DNA of 55,120 nucleotides from Paraburkholderia sp. NMBU_R16 (lineage in GTDB: Bacteria; Pseudomonadota; Gammaproteobacteria; Burkholderiales; Burkholderiaceae), in the NCBI RefSeq assembly GCF_013282575.1, contig NZ_JAAAYE010000039.1, positions 1 to 55,120 on the forward strand, given 5' to 3'. The position numbers and the translations under genes are program-made. The stretch's first letter is position 1. Each line of letters starts with the position of its first letter. The notes under the pieces were generated by a model that worked only from the letters and a program-made list of their open reading frames with translations, was not told the DNA's origin and made no database searches. Positions 27,476-36,700 of this stretch are shown here, one piece after another.

Positions 27476-27542
27476 TCAATTGTCGCATAGCATTGCGCAT
27501 CCTACGATGGGCACTCGATCGTCATTTCGAGGATTCGCCAGC

Positions 27543-28817
27543 ATGGATGGGCCCACCGATCTTTACGACGCTTGCGCGCTGCGGACTGCGCCCGCCGCAA
27601 GCGAACCGCCGCAGGCGCTGAGCGCACCGCTGACTCTGCTATTCGCTTTCGCGGTCGGCGTCATCGTCATGAACCTCTTCGCGGCTCAACCGTTGATCGC
27701 GCCGATCGCACAGTCGCTCGGGCTGCCGCCCGGTCTCACCGGTGCGATCTCGATGCTGCCGCAACTGGGATACGCGCTCGGGCTCGTTCTACTCGTCCCG
27801 CTGACCGATCTTCTCGAGAACCGCCGCCTGATCGTGCGCACGCTCGCTGTCTGTGCGGCGCTGCTCGCCGTGGCGATGTTCGCGCATTCGGGGGTCGTCT
27901 TTCTCGCCGCGATCTTTCTTGCGGGCGCAACGTCATGCGTCATTCAAATGCTGGTGCCGATGGCGGCTTCCATGGCGCACGAAACGCACCGCGGCCGAGC
28001 CGTCGGAAACGTCATGAGCGGACTCATGCTCGGCATTCTGCTCTCGCGGCCGCTGGCCAGCGTGGGCGCGGCGATGATCGGTTGGCGCGCGTTCTACGGC
28101 GTCGCCGCCGCCGCTGACGCGGTGTTGGCGCTGGTGCTCGCGTCGCTGTTGCCGAAGCGCACCCCCACCGCGGTTGCTCACTACGGCACGCTGCTGCGCT
28201 CGCTGCTGACGCTGCTTTTGACCGAACGGGTGCTGCAGCGACGTTCGCTTTCGGCCGCCCTGGGAATGGGCGCGTTCAGCGCGTTCTGGACCGGTATCGG
28301 TCTCCGGCTCACGCATGCGCCTTTCGGACTGAACCTCTACGAGATCGGGGTGTTCGCCCTCGCTGGCGCGGCCGGCGTGGTGGCGACACCGATAGCCGGT
28401 TACGCCGGGGACAGGCGCGCCGGGCGTCTGGCGCTGCGCATCGGTCACTTGAGCATGCTCGCGGCGTGGATCGCGAGCGGCATTGCCGGGGCGGGATGGT
28501 TCGGATTCGCCGCCGATGCGCATCGCGCCTGGGCGTTGGGCCTGCTGGTGGCAGGCGCGGCGACGCTCGATGCCGGCGTCGTGACGGATCAGACGCTGGG
28601 CCGCCGCGCGATCAACCTCATGAACCCCGCCGCGCGCGGCCGGCTCAACGGGCTATTCGTCGGCATCTTCTTCGTCGGAGGCGCGCTTGGCGCGTCGCTC
28701 GCGGGTATGGCCTGGGCGTGGGCGGGTTGGAGCGGGGTCTGCATCGTCGGCCTGGCATTTGCCGCCGCTGCATTCGCACTCGGTCTCCTGCCTCACCGGG
28801 GCGGCGAGACCGAATGA
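27543..28817 (+). CDS. MFS transporter
   Basis: A 424-residue protein from the ATG at 27543 with about twelve hydrophobic segments. MFS features include the loop after helix 2 (LVPLTDLLENRRLI, a variant of motif A) and GDRRAGRLALRIG in the second half. It resembles drug/sugar efflux permeases of the YnfM/NepI type. The frame is open to a TTG at 27480, but that lies at the LysR operator. Divergence from a LysR gene suggests inducible export; the substrate is unknown. Confidence 0.85.
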   Translation: MDGPTDLYDACALRTAPAASEPPQALSAPLTLLFAFAVGVIVMNLFAAQPLIAPIAQSLGLPPGLTGAISMLPQLGYALGLVLLVPLTDLLENRRLIVRTLAVCAALLAVAMFAHSGVVFLAAIFLAGATSCVIQMLVPMAASMAHETHRGRAVGNVMSGLMLGILLSRPLASVGAAMIGWRAFYGVAAAADAVLALVLASLLPKRTPTAVAHYGTLLRSLLTLLLTERVLQRRSLSAALGMGAFSAFWTGIGLRLTHAPFGLNLYEIGVFALAGAAGVVATPIAGYAGDRRAGRLALRIGHLSMLAAWIASGIAGAGWFGFAADAHRAWALGLLVAGAATLDAGVVTDQTLGRRAINLMNPAARGRLNGLFVGIFFVGGALGASLAGMAWAWAGWSGVCIVGLAFAAAAFALGLLPHRGGETE

Positions 28818-28841
28818 ATGCGGCATCGATCCGCGCCGATG

Positions 28842-29480
28842 TCAGTGCCTGACGAGTGCCATCATGGCGCCGAAGCCGACGAAAATACCGCCCGTCAGCC
28901 GGTTGAACGCCTTGGTGACGCGCTCGCTGCGCAGCGTTGCGCCGATGCGCAAACCGCAAGCCGCATAGACCAGGTACCAGCTGACCTCGATGACGGCGAA
29001 CGTCGCGACAAGCACGCCGAACTGCGGCAGCGTGGGCTTGCTCGCGTCGATGAACTGCGGCAGCAGCGCCGCGGCAAAGAGAATGGCCTTCGGGTTGCTG
29101 CTCGCCACGAGAAAGCCGTTGCGATAAAGCGCGGGGAGCGAGCGCACCGGTAGCGCCGTCTGAAGCGGCTCGCGTGCGTCCGCGGCCTGCGCAGGCGGCG
29201 CGCTGCGCCAGGCCTTCACGCCGAGATAGACGAGATAGCCCGCACCGATCAGGCGCAAGGCATCGAACATCGCCGGCCATGCTTGCAGGAACACACCGAG
29301 GCCCGCCGCCGAGACGGCGAGCATGAGCACGAGCGCCGACAGGCACCCGGCCATCGTGGCGCTGGCGCGGCGCAGGCCATGCTGGGCGCTCGACGTCATG
29401 ACGAGCAACATATTCGGCCCGGGAATGGCCGACACCACGAACACCGTGGCCACGAAAAGCCACCAGGTATGAAGACTCAT
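28842..29480 (-). CDS. LysE/RhtB-family amino-acid exporter
   Basis: A 212-residue membrane protein from the ATG at 29480 (AAGGAG upstream) with five to six hydrophobic helices and the family signature VSAIPGPNMLLV near residue 15-26, plus NGFLVASSNPKAILFAAALLPQFI in the middle. RhtB/LysE proteins export amino acids such as homoserine, threonine or lysine. The longer frame to 29579 overlaps the region upstream of the next gene and is not needed. Confidence 0.88.
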   Translation of the reverse strand: MSLHTWWLFVATVFVVSAIPGPNMLLVMTSSAQHGLRRASATMAGCLSALVLMLAVSAAGLGVFLQAWPAMFDALRLIGAGYLVYLGVKAWRSAPPAQAADAREPLQTALPVRSLPALYRNGFLVASSNPKAILFAAALLPQFIDASKPTLPQFGVLVATFAVIEVSWYLVYAACGLRIGATLRSERVTKAFNRLTGGIFVGFGAMMALVRH

Positions 29481-29641
29481 GACGGCAGAGCTCCTTGAAT
29501 GGGATGACGCTTGAAGAAGTCGACGCACCGAAACGCGATTATCTGCCGCATGAAGCGCGCACGCCCGGCACGGTCGCACCGAATCCCACCGTGACGGTTG
29601 GCGCCCCTCACGTCGCGGCCGGGAGGTGCGATACTGCTGCG

Positions 29642-30436
29642 ATGTCGCCTGTTACCGCCACGTTCCGGTTTTACGAGGAACTGAACGATTTTCTCGCGCC
29701 TTCCCAGCGCCGGCGCGAATTCAGCTGCGCCTGCGCGCGCGCCGCCACGGCCAAGCACATGATCGAAGCACTGGGCGTCCCCCACACGGAGGTCGAACTG
29801 ATTCTCGTCAACGGGGAATCGGTCGCATTCGACCACGCGCTTCAGGATGGCGACCGGGTAGCGGTCTATCCGAAATTCGAGACATTCGATATCACGCCGC
29901 TACTGCGTTTGCGACCTGAGCCGCTGCGGACCATCCGTTTCATCGCCGACGCTCATCTGGGCGGGCTCGCGCATCTGCTGCGCCTCGCGGGGTTCGACAC
30001 GCTTTACGACAACCATTTCGCCGACGACGAGATCGAGACGCTCGCACTGGCCGAGGCACGCATTGTTCTATCGCGCGACCGTGAGCTTCTGAAGCGCCGC
30101 ACCATCACGCACGGCTGCTACGTCCGCGCGCTCAAGCCCGAGGAACAGTTGCGCGAGCTTTACCGCCGCTTGGACCTCGCCCGAAGCACGCGCGCTTTCC
30201 GGCTTTGCCTGACGTGCAACGCCCCGCTGCGGCCCATCGACAAAGAAGCCGTTCGCGAGCGGGTACCCGACGGCGTGTTCGAGCGGCAGACGCGGTTCGC
30301 GACCTGCGATGTATGCCGGCGCGTCTTCTGGGAGGGTTCGCATTGGAAGCGCATGCGTACACTCGTCGATTCGATCATGACCGAAGGGTGCGGCAACGCG
30401 GCCGACGCTCCTATGGTCGATAGTCAGCACAACTAA
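29642..30436 (+). CDS. ThiS-like/Mut7-C fusion protein (PIN-type RNase, zinc ribbon)
   Basis: From the ATG at 29642 the protein has 264 residues. Residues about 1-85 form a ubiquitin/ThiS-like fold (TATFRFYEELNDFL, VELILVNGESVAF, DGDRVAVYPKFETFD), without a C-terminal Gly-Gly because it runs on into the next domain. The Mut7-C domain (about 95-240) has acidic residues in FIADAHLGGLAHLL, FADDEI and ILSRDRELL. A zinc ribbon is made by CLTCNAPL and CDVCRRVF. Proteins of this Mut7-C plus ubiquitin-like architecture are known from genomes, and an RNase role is predicted for the PIN-like part; no partner gene is obvious here. Confidence 0.8.
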   Translation: MSPVTATFRFYEELNDFLAPSQRRREFSCACARAATAKHMIEALGVPHTEVELILVNGESVAFDHALQDGDRVAVYPKFETFDITPLLRLRPEPLRTIRFIADAHLGGLAHLLRLAGFDTLYDNHFADDEIETLALAEARIVLSRDRELLKRRTITHGCYVRALKPEEQLRELYRRLDLARSTRAFRLCLTCNAPLRPIDKEAVRERVPDGVFERQTRFATCDVCRRVFWEGSHWKRMRTLVDSIMTEGCGNAADAPMVDSQHN

Positions 30437-30532
30437 CGAACGGCTGTTGCCCCACCGCAACGGCGCCCCGGGAAAACCGCCTCTCGCGGCGGTACCGATG
30501 CGCGAAAACGCCCATTCCCGGCACGGTTCGTG

Positions 30533-30562
30533 TTGACTCATCTCAAAATGAGCCACTAAAAT
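30533..30562 (+). promoter_or_regulatory. promoter of the Nramp-like gene leader
   Basis: TTGACT (30533-30538), an 18-nt spacer and TAAAAT (30557-30562) form a good promoter. Within it CTCAT (30537-30541) and ATGAG (30548-30552) form a dyad that a repressor could use. Transcription from about 30569 would leave a ~330-nt leader before the transporter. The 30437-30532 stretch before it holds nothing obvious. Confidence 0.6.
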
Positions 30563-30587
30563 GCAACTAATTTCACAAGTGGGGCAT

Positions 30588-30659
30588 ATGCCTTGGACAG
30601 TTGCAGTAGTCGACCTTCGAACGGTTTTTCTGCCTGAGCGGCACGACGCCACGCGCTGA
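30588..30659 (+). CDS. possible leader peptide (23 codons)
   Basis: A short open frame, MPWTVAVV to its TGA at 30657, begins 4 nt after a GGGG run and about 20 nt into the predicted leader transcript. It is followed closely by a strong hairpin. Its position is that expected for a regulatory leader peptide, but nothing in the codon content (one Trp, two Pro) shows what it would sense. It may be chance. Confidence 0.25.
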   Translation: MPWTVAVVDLRTVFLPERHDATR

Positions 30660-30676
30660 TTCCTTCCATTAGCCGC

Positions 30677-30700
30677 CGTCTCGCCTCCCAGGCAGACGGT
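30677..30700 (+). other. strong hairpin in the Nramp-like leader
   Basis: CCGTCT (30677-30682), one bulged C, GCCT (30684-30687), loop CCC, AGGC (30691-30694), AGACGG (30695-30700): ten paired bases with one bulge. It follows the possible leader ORF. No U-tract follows directly, so it is not itself a terminator. Confidence 0.55.
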
Positions 30701-30830
30701 GCGCATCGCAGTATTCCGTAGCAGTTTTTTCCCGCGCATCGATTCGAATGGCCTTTTCGCGCCGTCGGGTTGCGCGCGCTCGCTTTCGCGCGAACGCATG
30801 CAACCGAGGGGCCGGACCGGGCGTGTCCGC

Positions 30831-30864
30831 AGGCGTCCAAGCGCTATGCCTTTTTTGCTTTTTT
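30831..30864 (+). terminator. terminator-like hairpin just before the Nramp-like gene
   Basis: AGGCGT (30831-30836) can pair with ATGCCT (30846-30851; one G-U pair) around a 9-nt loop, followed by TTTTTTGCTTTTTT (30851-30864). Placed inside the leader and 37 nt before the preferred start codon, it would act as an attenuator. The stem is short, so efficiency is uncertain. Confidence 0.4.
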
Positions 30865-30900
30865 CAAGCAGGACCCGGCATGACCGCGGAGAAAACAATC

Positions 30901-32568
30901 ATGTCCACACCCGCACACGTCACTACTACGCGCAGCGCCGCCCTCGATGAAGCTCATGTCGGCGATATCAGGGGCGCTTTCGGCACGATCGCGCACCACG
31001 ATACGGCGCCGCGCCGCAACTGGGCTGCGCGCATTCGGACGCTGCTCGCCATCCTCGGCCCCGGCCTCATCGTGATGGTCGGCGACAACGATGCGGGCGC
31101 CTTCGGCATCTACACGCAGGCCGGGCAAAACTACGGCACGGCGCTGTTATGGACGCTCGCCCTGCTCGTCCCGGTCCTCTACGTCAATCAGGAAATGGTG
31201 CTGCGCCTCGGCGCCGTGACCGGCGTGGGTCACGCGCGGCTCATTTTCGAGCGGTTCGGCAAGTTCTGGGGCGCCTTCAGCGTCATCGATCTGTTCCTGC
31301 TCAACGCGCTCACGATCGTCACGGAGTTCATCGGCATCACGTTCGCGCTCGATTTTCTCGGTATCTCGAAGTTCCTCGGCGTCGGCATTGCCGCGCTGTT
31401 GACGATGGCCGCGGTCGGCACCGGCGATTTTCGGCGCTTCGAGCGATTCGCCATCGTCCTTTGCGTGGGGAGCCTGCTGCTCGTGCCGGTGCTGGTATCC
31501 ATTCATCCGCCGATCCACGTGATCGCACGCGATTTCGCCGTGCCGCGCTGGCCTGCTCACGCGCGGCTCGCCGATGTGATGCTGCTCGTGATCGGCATCG
31601 TCGGCACCACGGTGGCGCCGTGGCAACTGTTCTTTCAGCAGAGCTATGTGATCGACAAGCGCATTACGCCCCGCTTCATGAAGTACGAAAAGGTCGATCT
31701 CTGGATCGGCATCGCGCTCGTCGTGATCGGCGCGGTGGCGATGATGGCCTTCACCGCGGCGCTCTTTTCGGGCCGCCCCGAAGCGGGGCAATTCACCGAT
31801 GCGCGCGGCGTCATCGACGGGCTGCATCAATACGTGGGCCGCATGCCGGCGACGATTTTCGCGGTGGCCCTGCTCGACGCCTCGATCATCGGCGCGGCCG
31901 CCGTGTCGCTTTCGACCGCTTACGCGATCGGCGATGTATTCGGCATTCGCCATTCGCTGCACCGGAGCGTGGCCGACGCCAAGGGCTTTTATCTCGTCTA
32001 TTTCGGCATCGTCGTGCTGGCCGCCGCACTGGTGCTGATGCCCGGCAGCCCGCTCGGTCTGCTGACCGAGGCCGTTCAAACGCTGGCCGGTGTCCTGCTG
32101 CCGAGCGCCACCGTGTTCCTGCTGCTGCTATGCAATGACCGCGCGGTACTGGGCCCCTGGGTCAACTCGGGGCGGCTCAACTTGTTCACCGGCACCGTCG
32201 TCGCGGCACTCGTCGTGCTGTCGATCATATTGACAGCGGCCACCGTCTATCCGGATCTCTCCGGCGAGACGATCGTTGCCATGTTGATTGCGGGCGCCTC
32301 GGCCTCGGCCCTCGGCTACGCCGTCATTCGGTTCATGCAGCGCCGCGAGAATATCGGCCAGCAGCAGGCCAAGCAAGCGGGCGGCGTCGCCAACGACGAT
32401 GGCGACGCCGTGGCCGCGCGCGAGCAATGGCGGATGCCACCGCTCGAAACGCTCCCCCCGCCGCGGCTCAGCTTCTCGACGCGCGTCTGGATGGGTGCCC
32501 TGCGCGGCTATCTCGCGATTGCAGTCGGTCTCGTCATCGTCAAGGTCGTGCAAATGGCGCTGCACTGA
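30901..32568 (+). CDS. Nramp-like divalent metal transporter with altered binding site
   Basis: A 555-residue protein from the ATG at 30901 (another ATG at 30880 with AGGA is possible). It has the Nramp fold with about eleven helices plus an extra C-terminal helix (about 530-550). In helix 1 the canonical DPGN is DAGA within VGDNDAGAFG, and in helix 6 the canonical MPH is APW within TTVAPWQLFFQQ. The metal-binding Asn and Met are therefore both replaced, unlike the canonical mntH at 41.8 kb. Loss of the Met is a trait of Nramp-related magnesium transporters, so Mg2+ or another hard cation is a fair guess. A long structured leader precedes it. Confidence 0.8.
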   Translation: MSTPAHVTTTRSAALDEAHVGDIRGAFGTIAHHDTAPRRNWAARIRTLLAILGPGLIVMVGDNDAGAFGIYTQAGQNYGTALLWTLALLVPVLYVNQEMVLRLGAVTGVGHARLIFERFGKFWGAFSVIDLFLLNALTIVTEFIGITFALDFLGISKFLGVGIAALLTMAAVGTGDFRRFERFAIVLCVGSLLLVPVLVSIHPPIHVIARDFAVPRWPAHARLADVMLLVIGIVGTTVAPWQLFFQQSYVIDKRITPRFMKYEKVDLWIGIALVVIGAVAMMAFTAALFSGRPEAGQFTDARGVIDGLHQYVGRMPATIFAVALLDASIIGAAAVSLSTAYAIGDVFGIRHSLHRSVADAKGFYLVYFGIVVLAAALVLMPGSPLGLLTEAVQTLAGVLLPSATVFLLLLCNDRAVLGPWVNSGRLNLFTGTVVAALVVLSIILTAATVYPDLSGETIVAMLIAGASASALGYAVIRFMQRRENIGQQQAKQAGGVANDDGDAVAAREQWRMPPLETLPPPRLSFSTRVWMGALRGYLAIAVGLVIVKVVQMALH

Positions 32569-32609
32569 CGCGTGCGCAAGGACCTGCCGCACGGGGCGGG
32601 TCCTTCGCG

Positions 32610-33635
32610 TCAGGATGTCGATTCCTCTTTGGCGTCATATCGGCCGAGCGATGCCGCCGAATTCAAGCGTGCACGTTTGGATAGCGCTCGTTGAGCTTCG
32701 GACACGTTCGCGGCCTGCCCGCGCCAGATTTTCAGCGGCGGCTCCTGCAATGCACGGCCATACGAAAAGCTGAGCGGCCAAGGGCGGCGGCCCGTGCGGT
32801 TGATGGCGTCGAGATGGGCGGTCGCCTCCTCGGGCGATTGCCCGCCCGAGAGGAAGAAAATGCCTGCGACGGCCGGCGGCACGGTGCGGCCGAGCACTGT
32901 CACGGTTTGCGAGGCCGCCTCGGCCACGCTCGCGGGGCTCGGGTGCTCCTTGCCGGCCACGACCATACTCGGCTTGAGCAGCATGTGCTCGAGCACCACC
33001 GCGTGTCGGTGCAGCGCATGAAACACCTCGTGGAAAACCGCCTCGGACACCTGAGCGCAGCGCTCGATAGAATGCGCCCCGTCCATCAGCACTTCCGGTT
33101 CGACGATGGGCACTACCCCTGCTTCCTGGCAAATCGCGGCGTACCGTGCCAGCGCATCGGCATTCGCGGCGATAGCGAGCCGGCTCGGCAGGCATTCCGA
33201 AACGTTATAGACGGCTCGCCATTTTGCGAAACGCGCGCCCTGCGCCTTGTATCGTTCGAGCCGTTCGCCGAGCCCGTCGAGGCCCTGCGTGATTTCATCG
33301 CCGCTCGCATGGGCCAGCGGAATTTTTCCCTTGTCCACCTTGATGCCGGGCACGATGCCCTGGCGCGCCGCCAGTTGCGGTAGCGGTTCGCCATCATCGG
33401 CGCATTGGCCGAGCGTTTCCTCGTAAAGGATGACACCGCTCACGTATTCGCCGAGCCCTGGTGTGGACAGCAGCAGGGTTCTCCAAGCGCGACGGGTTTC
33501 TTCAGTGGACTCGACATTGATGCTCTTGAAGCGCTTCGCTATCGTCGGTCCGCTTTCGTCAGCGGCGAGAAGACCCCTTCCAGACTGCGTGAGCGCTTCG
33601 ACGGTGCGCTGCAATTCACTGCTTTGCGTGTTCAT
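32610..33635 (-). CDS. class I fructose-bisphosphate aldolase
   Basis: A 341-residue class I (Schiff-base) aldolase from the ATG at 33635. Conserved stretches are RGLLAADESGPTIAKRF near residue 20, the KWRAVYNV segment, the active-site lysine in HMLLKPSMVV and FFLSGGQSPEEAT. It splits fructose 1,6-bisphosphate into triose phosphates. The open frame continues to 33875 but overlaps the hybrid kinase gene. Class I aldolases accompany a class II enzyme in many Burkholderia; the class II gene is not here. Confidence 0.93.
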   Translation of the reverse strand: MNTQSSELQRTVEALTQSGRGLLAADESGPTIAKRFKSINVESTEETRRAWRTLLLSTPGLGEYVSGVILYEETLGQCADDGEPLPQLAARQGIVPGIKVDKGKIPLAHASGDEITQGLDGLGERLERYKAQGARFAKWRAVYNVSECLPSRLAIAANADALARYAAICQEAGVVPIVEPEVLMDGAHSIERCAQVSEAVFHEVFHALHRHAVVLEHMLLKPSMVVAGKEHPSPASVAEAASQTVTVLGRTVPPAVAGIFFLSGGQSPEEATAHLDAINRTGRRPWPLSFSYGRALQEPPLKIWRGQAANVSEAQRALSKRARLNSAASLGRYDAKEESTS

Positions 33636-33735
33636 CTCCGATTCCTCCGCGAAAGCCGAGACCCCCGAGTTTGCTCGGCCGCCGCTTATTGCACCAGTCC
33701 GCATGCAACAGCAAATGCGGTGCCCACCGCATAGC

Positions 33736-36700
33736 TCAGGCATCCGTCGGACGCTGCACCTGCGCCCCCTCCGTGCCACGCCTCGCGATTGCTCCGACCC
33801 TTTCTCTGAATCGACGGAGGGCGTCAGTCGCCGCCGCAATACCGTCGGTTTCGACGAGATCGCGCAGCTCGTCACAGTACGCGCCCTCCTCGCGCTCGCC
33901 GAGCGTCAGGAGCGCGCCCTTGACGCGATGCAGCATCTGCAGCACACCGCGCGCGTCGGCCGCATGCGTCGCTTGCACGAGCCGCTGTTCGTCCTCGATC
34001 CAGGTCGTCGCAAATACGGCGAGCAGTGCATCGGATGACATGGTGCGCAGCTCGTCTCGCGCGAGCCGATGGTCGAGCACGGCATCGAGCGCGAGCCGCA
34101 GCGTTTCGAGCGCCAGCGGCTTGGGCAACAATCGCGCGAAACCCGCTCGCTTCGCTCCGTCGGGATCGCGCGGCGCCGCCGTGTGGGCGATCACCGGCAT
34201 CGTCAGGCCCTTGCCGCGCAGCGCTGCCAGCAGGCTGCGCCCATCCATGAGCGGCATGCATAGATCCGCGAGGACGAGATCGTAGGGCTGGCGCAGGCAT
34301 TCGGCGAGCGCCTGGCGACCGTCGCAGGTCAGCTCGACATGCCGGTAGCCGAGCGCTTCGAGTTGATGAGCCAGCAGCGTCCGGCTGACCGGGTCGTCCT
34401 CCGCAACCAGAATGCGCGTCGCGCCATGCGCCTCACGAGCGGGCCTCGCCGGCCGGCAGATTCCCTCCGGGGCCGACATAGGCTCGCGGCGCCCGCACTG
34501 TTCGAGGGCCAACGCCAGCATCGCCGCGGACAGCGCCGTCACGTGGAGCGCATCGTCACCGCGCTGCGGGTGGAGCGGGCCTCGTTCGGACACCACGATC
34601 GCATCGAGAAAAGCGGAACAACGGCTGCGCCATGCTTTGGGCACGACGTTTTCGTGCGTGCCGAAAACGATGATCGAACGCCCGCGTCCTGACGTCGGCT
34701 CGCACGCGCGGGCGCCTGGCACCACGGCCACGCCAGGGCCGCAAAGCGCGCTCAAGCGGGCAACGAGCGCGCCTTGCCAGGCTGCATCGTTGCCGGCGAC
34801 GACGATCTCGTCGAATACGAATCGATCGACGGGATGTGAAGGCTCATGTAAAGGCGCGGCTGCGGCACGCTTCAATGGCAAATAAACGCTGAATGTCGCA
34901 CCGCGGCCCTCTTCGCTTTCGAGCGTGATGCGCCCCCCCATCAAGTCGACGAGCCGCCTGCACAGCGACAGTCCGAGCCCCGTCCCACCGAAGCGCCGTG
35001 CGATCGATCCATCGGCCTGAATGAACGGCTCGAAGATGCGCTCGCGTTGGTGAGCTGCGATACCGATCCCCGAATCGGCGACCGAAATCAGCACTTGCTG
35101 TACATCGGCCGTCGTGCAGCCCATCGTCGCGCGAAGCGTGACGGCCCCGCGGTCGGTGAATTTGCAGGCATTGCCGAGCAGGTTCGTCACGACCTGCATG
35201 ATCCGCTGCGCATCGCCGCGCCAATGCCCATCGATGGCGGGATCGAGCAGACATGAAAAGCGCAGCCCCTTGTTCGTTGCGGACGGCGCAAGCGTCTGTG
35301 CGCACCGCTCCAGCACCTGAACGAGATCGAACGGCTCCACGTGCAGTTGGAGCTCGTGCGCTTCGGCCTTCGACAAATCCAGGACGTCGTCGACCAGTGC
35401 GAGCAGTCCCTCGAACGCATGGCGCACGGACGTGAGGCGCGCCGCCTGCGCGGGGGCGAGTTCCTCCATCGAAAGCAGCTCGAGGTTGCCCAGTGCGCCA
35501 TAAAGCGGCGTACGAATCTCGTGGCTGATGGTGGCGATGAGCATCGATTTGGCGCGGCTCGCCTGATCCGCCGCGTTGCGCGCGCGGCGCAAGAGCCGCA
35601 CTGTTTCCTTCTGCCGGCTGATGTCCGTCAAGCTGCAGAGCAGCACTTCCCGTTCGCGATATCGCGCCCGCGACAGCGCAACGGAGAGTTCGCGCGAGCG
35701 GCCGTCGGTGCCCGCCACGGACACTTCGATCGTGCGCGCCGTCCCGCCCGGCACCGTGGCGTGACCGAAGCGCGCGCCCCTGCGCCTCGCGCGCCGTCCC
35801 GGCGCACGCCTGCCGAGCAGGCTTTGGAAAAACCGGGTCTCGTCGGGCAAAGCGGCAAGCAGCCCGCGAGCAATGTCGTTTTGCATGACGATGCGCCGGG
35901 TCGACGGTTCGAAGACGGTCAAGCCGACAGGTGCGGTCGCCAACACGGTGCGACCGAAGGCTTCGCTTTCGAAAACGCTGCGGGCACGTGCGCGCAACGG
36001 CGCAAGGACGAGCCTGTCGATCGTCAACACGAATCCCCACTGCACCGCGAGCAGCAACGCGGCGAGCGAGACCGTCCAGACCACGGGCTCCCTCATGTTC
36101 GCGACGATGGTATGCCAGTCGAACGCCGACACCGCGACCCAGCCCGGTCCCGCAATGCGCTGAATCATGAAGAACTCCGCGCCGCGCCGCACGAGCCGCA
36201 CACGCTCGTCGGCCGAATCGAGCACCGACGGTTTCGCCGCCAACGCGGCGGTCCAATGACCGCGGCGCGGGTTCGACTCGTCGAGGCCCAACAGATGGCG
36301 GCGATCGCGCGACACCATGAAGAAATCGGGATCGTGCACGGCCGGCTGAAAGAGCCGCGGAATCTGGGTGGCCGGAACGGTCACGACGAGCACGGCGATG
36401 CGCTCGTCGCCCCGATAGATGGGCGCCGCATAATGCTTGACGAGCTTGCCGTACATGTCGGACTCATAAAGCGCGACCCAGAACACGCGCTCGTGCCGCA
36501 GGTTCGTGTCGTCGTGCTTGTGGAGTTCCGCGTCCACGCGTGCCACGTATCGATCGATGACCGGCGTCACGCCCGCACGGCCGGCCTGCGTGCGCGCGCG
36601 ATCCTCGAGCGGTGGCCATACGGCGAGAAAGCGCCGGTCCTCCGTATAGAGAAAACCGCCGATGTCGTCGGCTGCGCCTTGCAGCCGTAGCAGCGAACTT

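Noticed and set aside
30533-30900. Assignment of the Nramp-like leader to a known riboswitch class (yybP-ykoY, M-box or NiCo).
   Set aside because: I could not find the conserved motifs of these classes by eye; only the general layout supports regulation.
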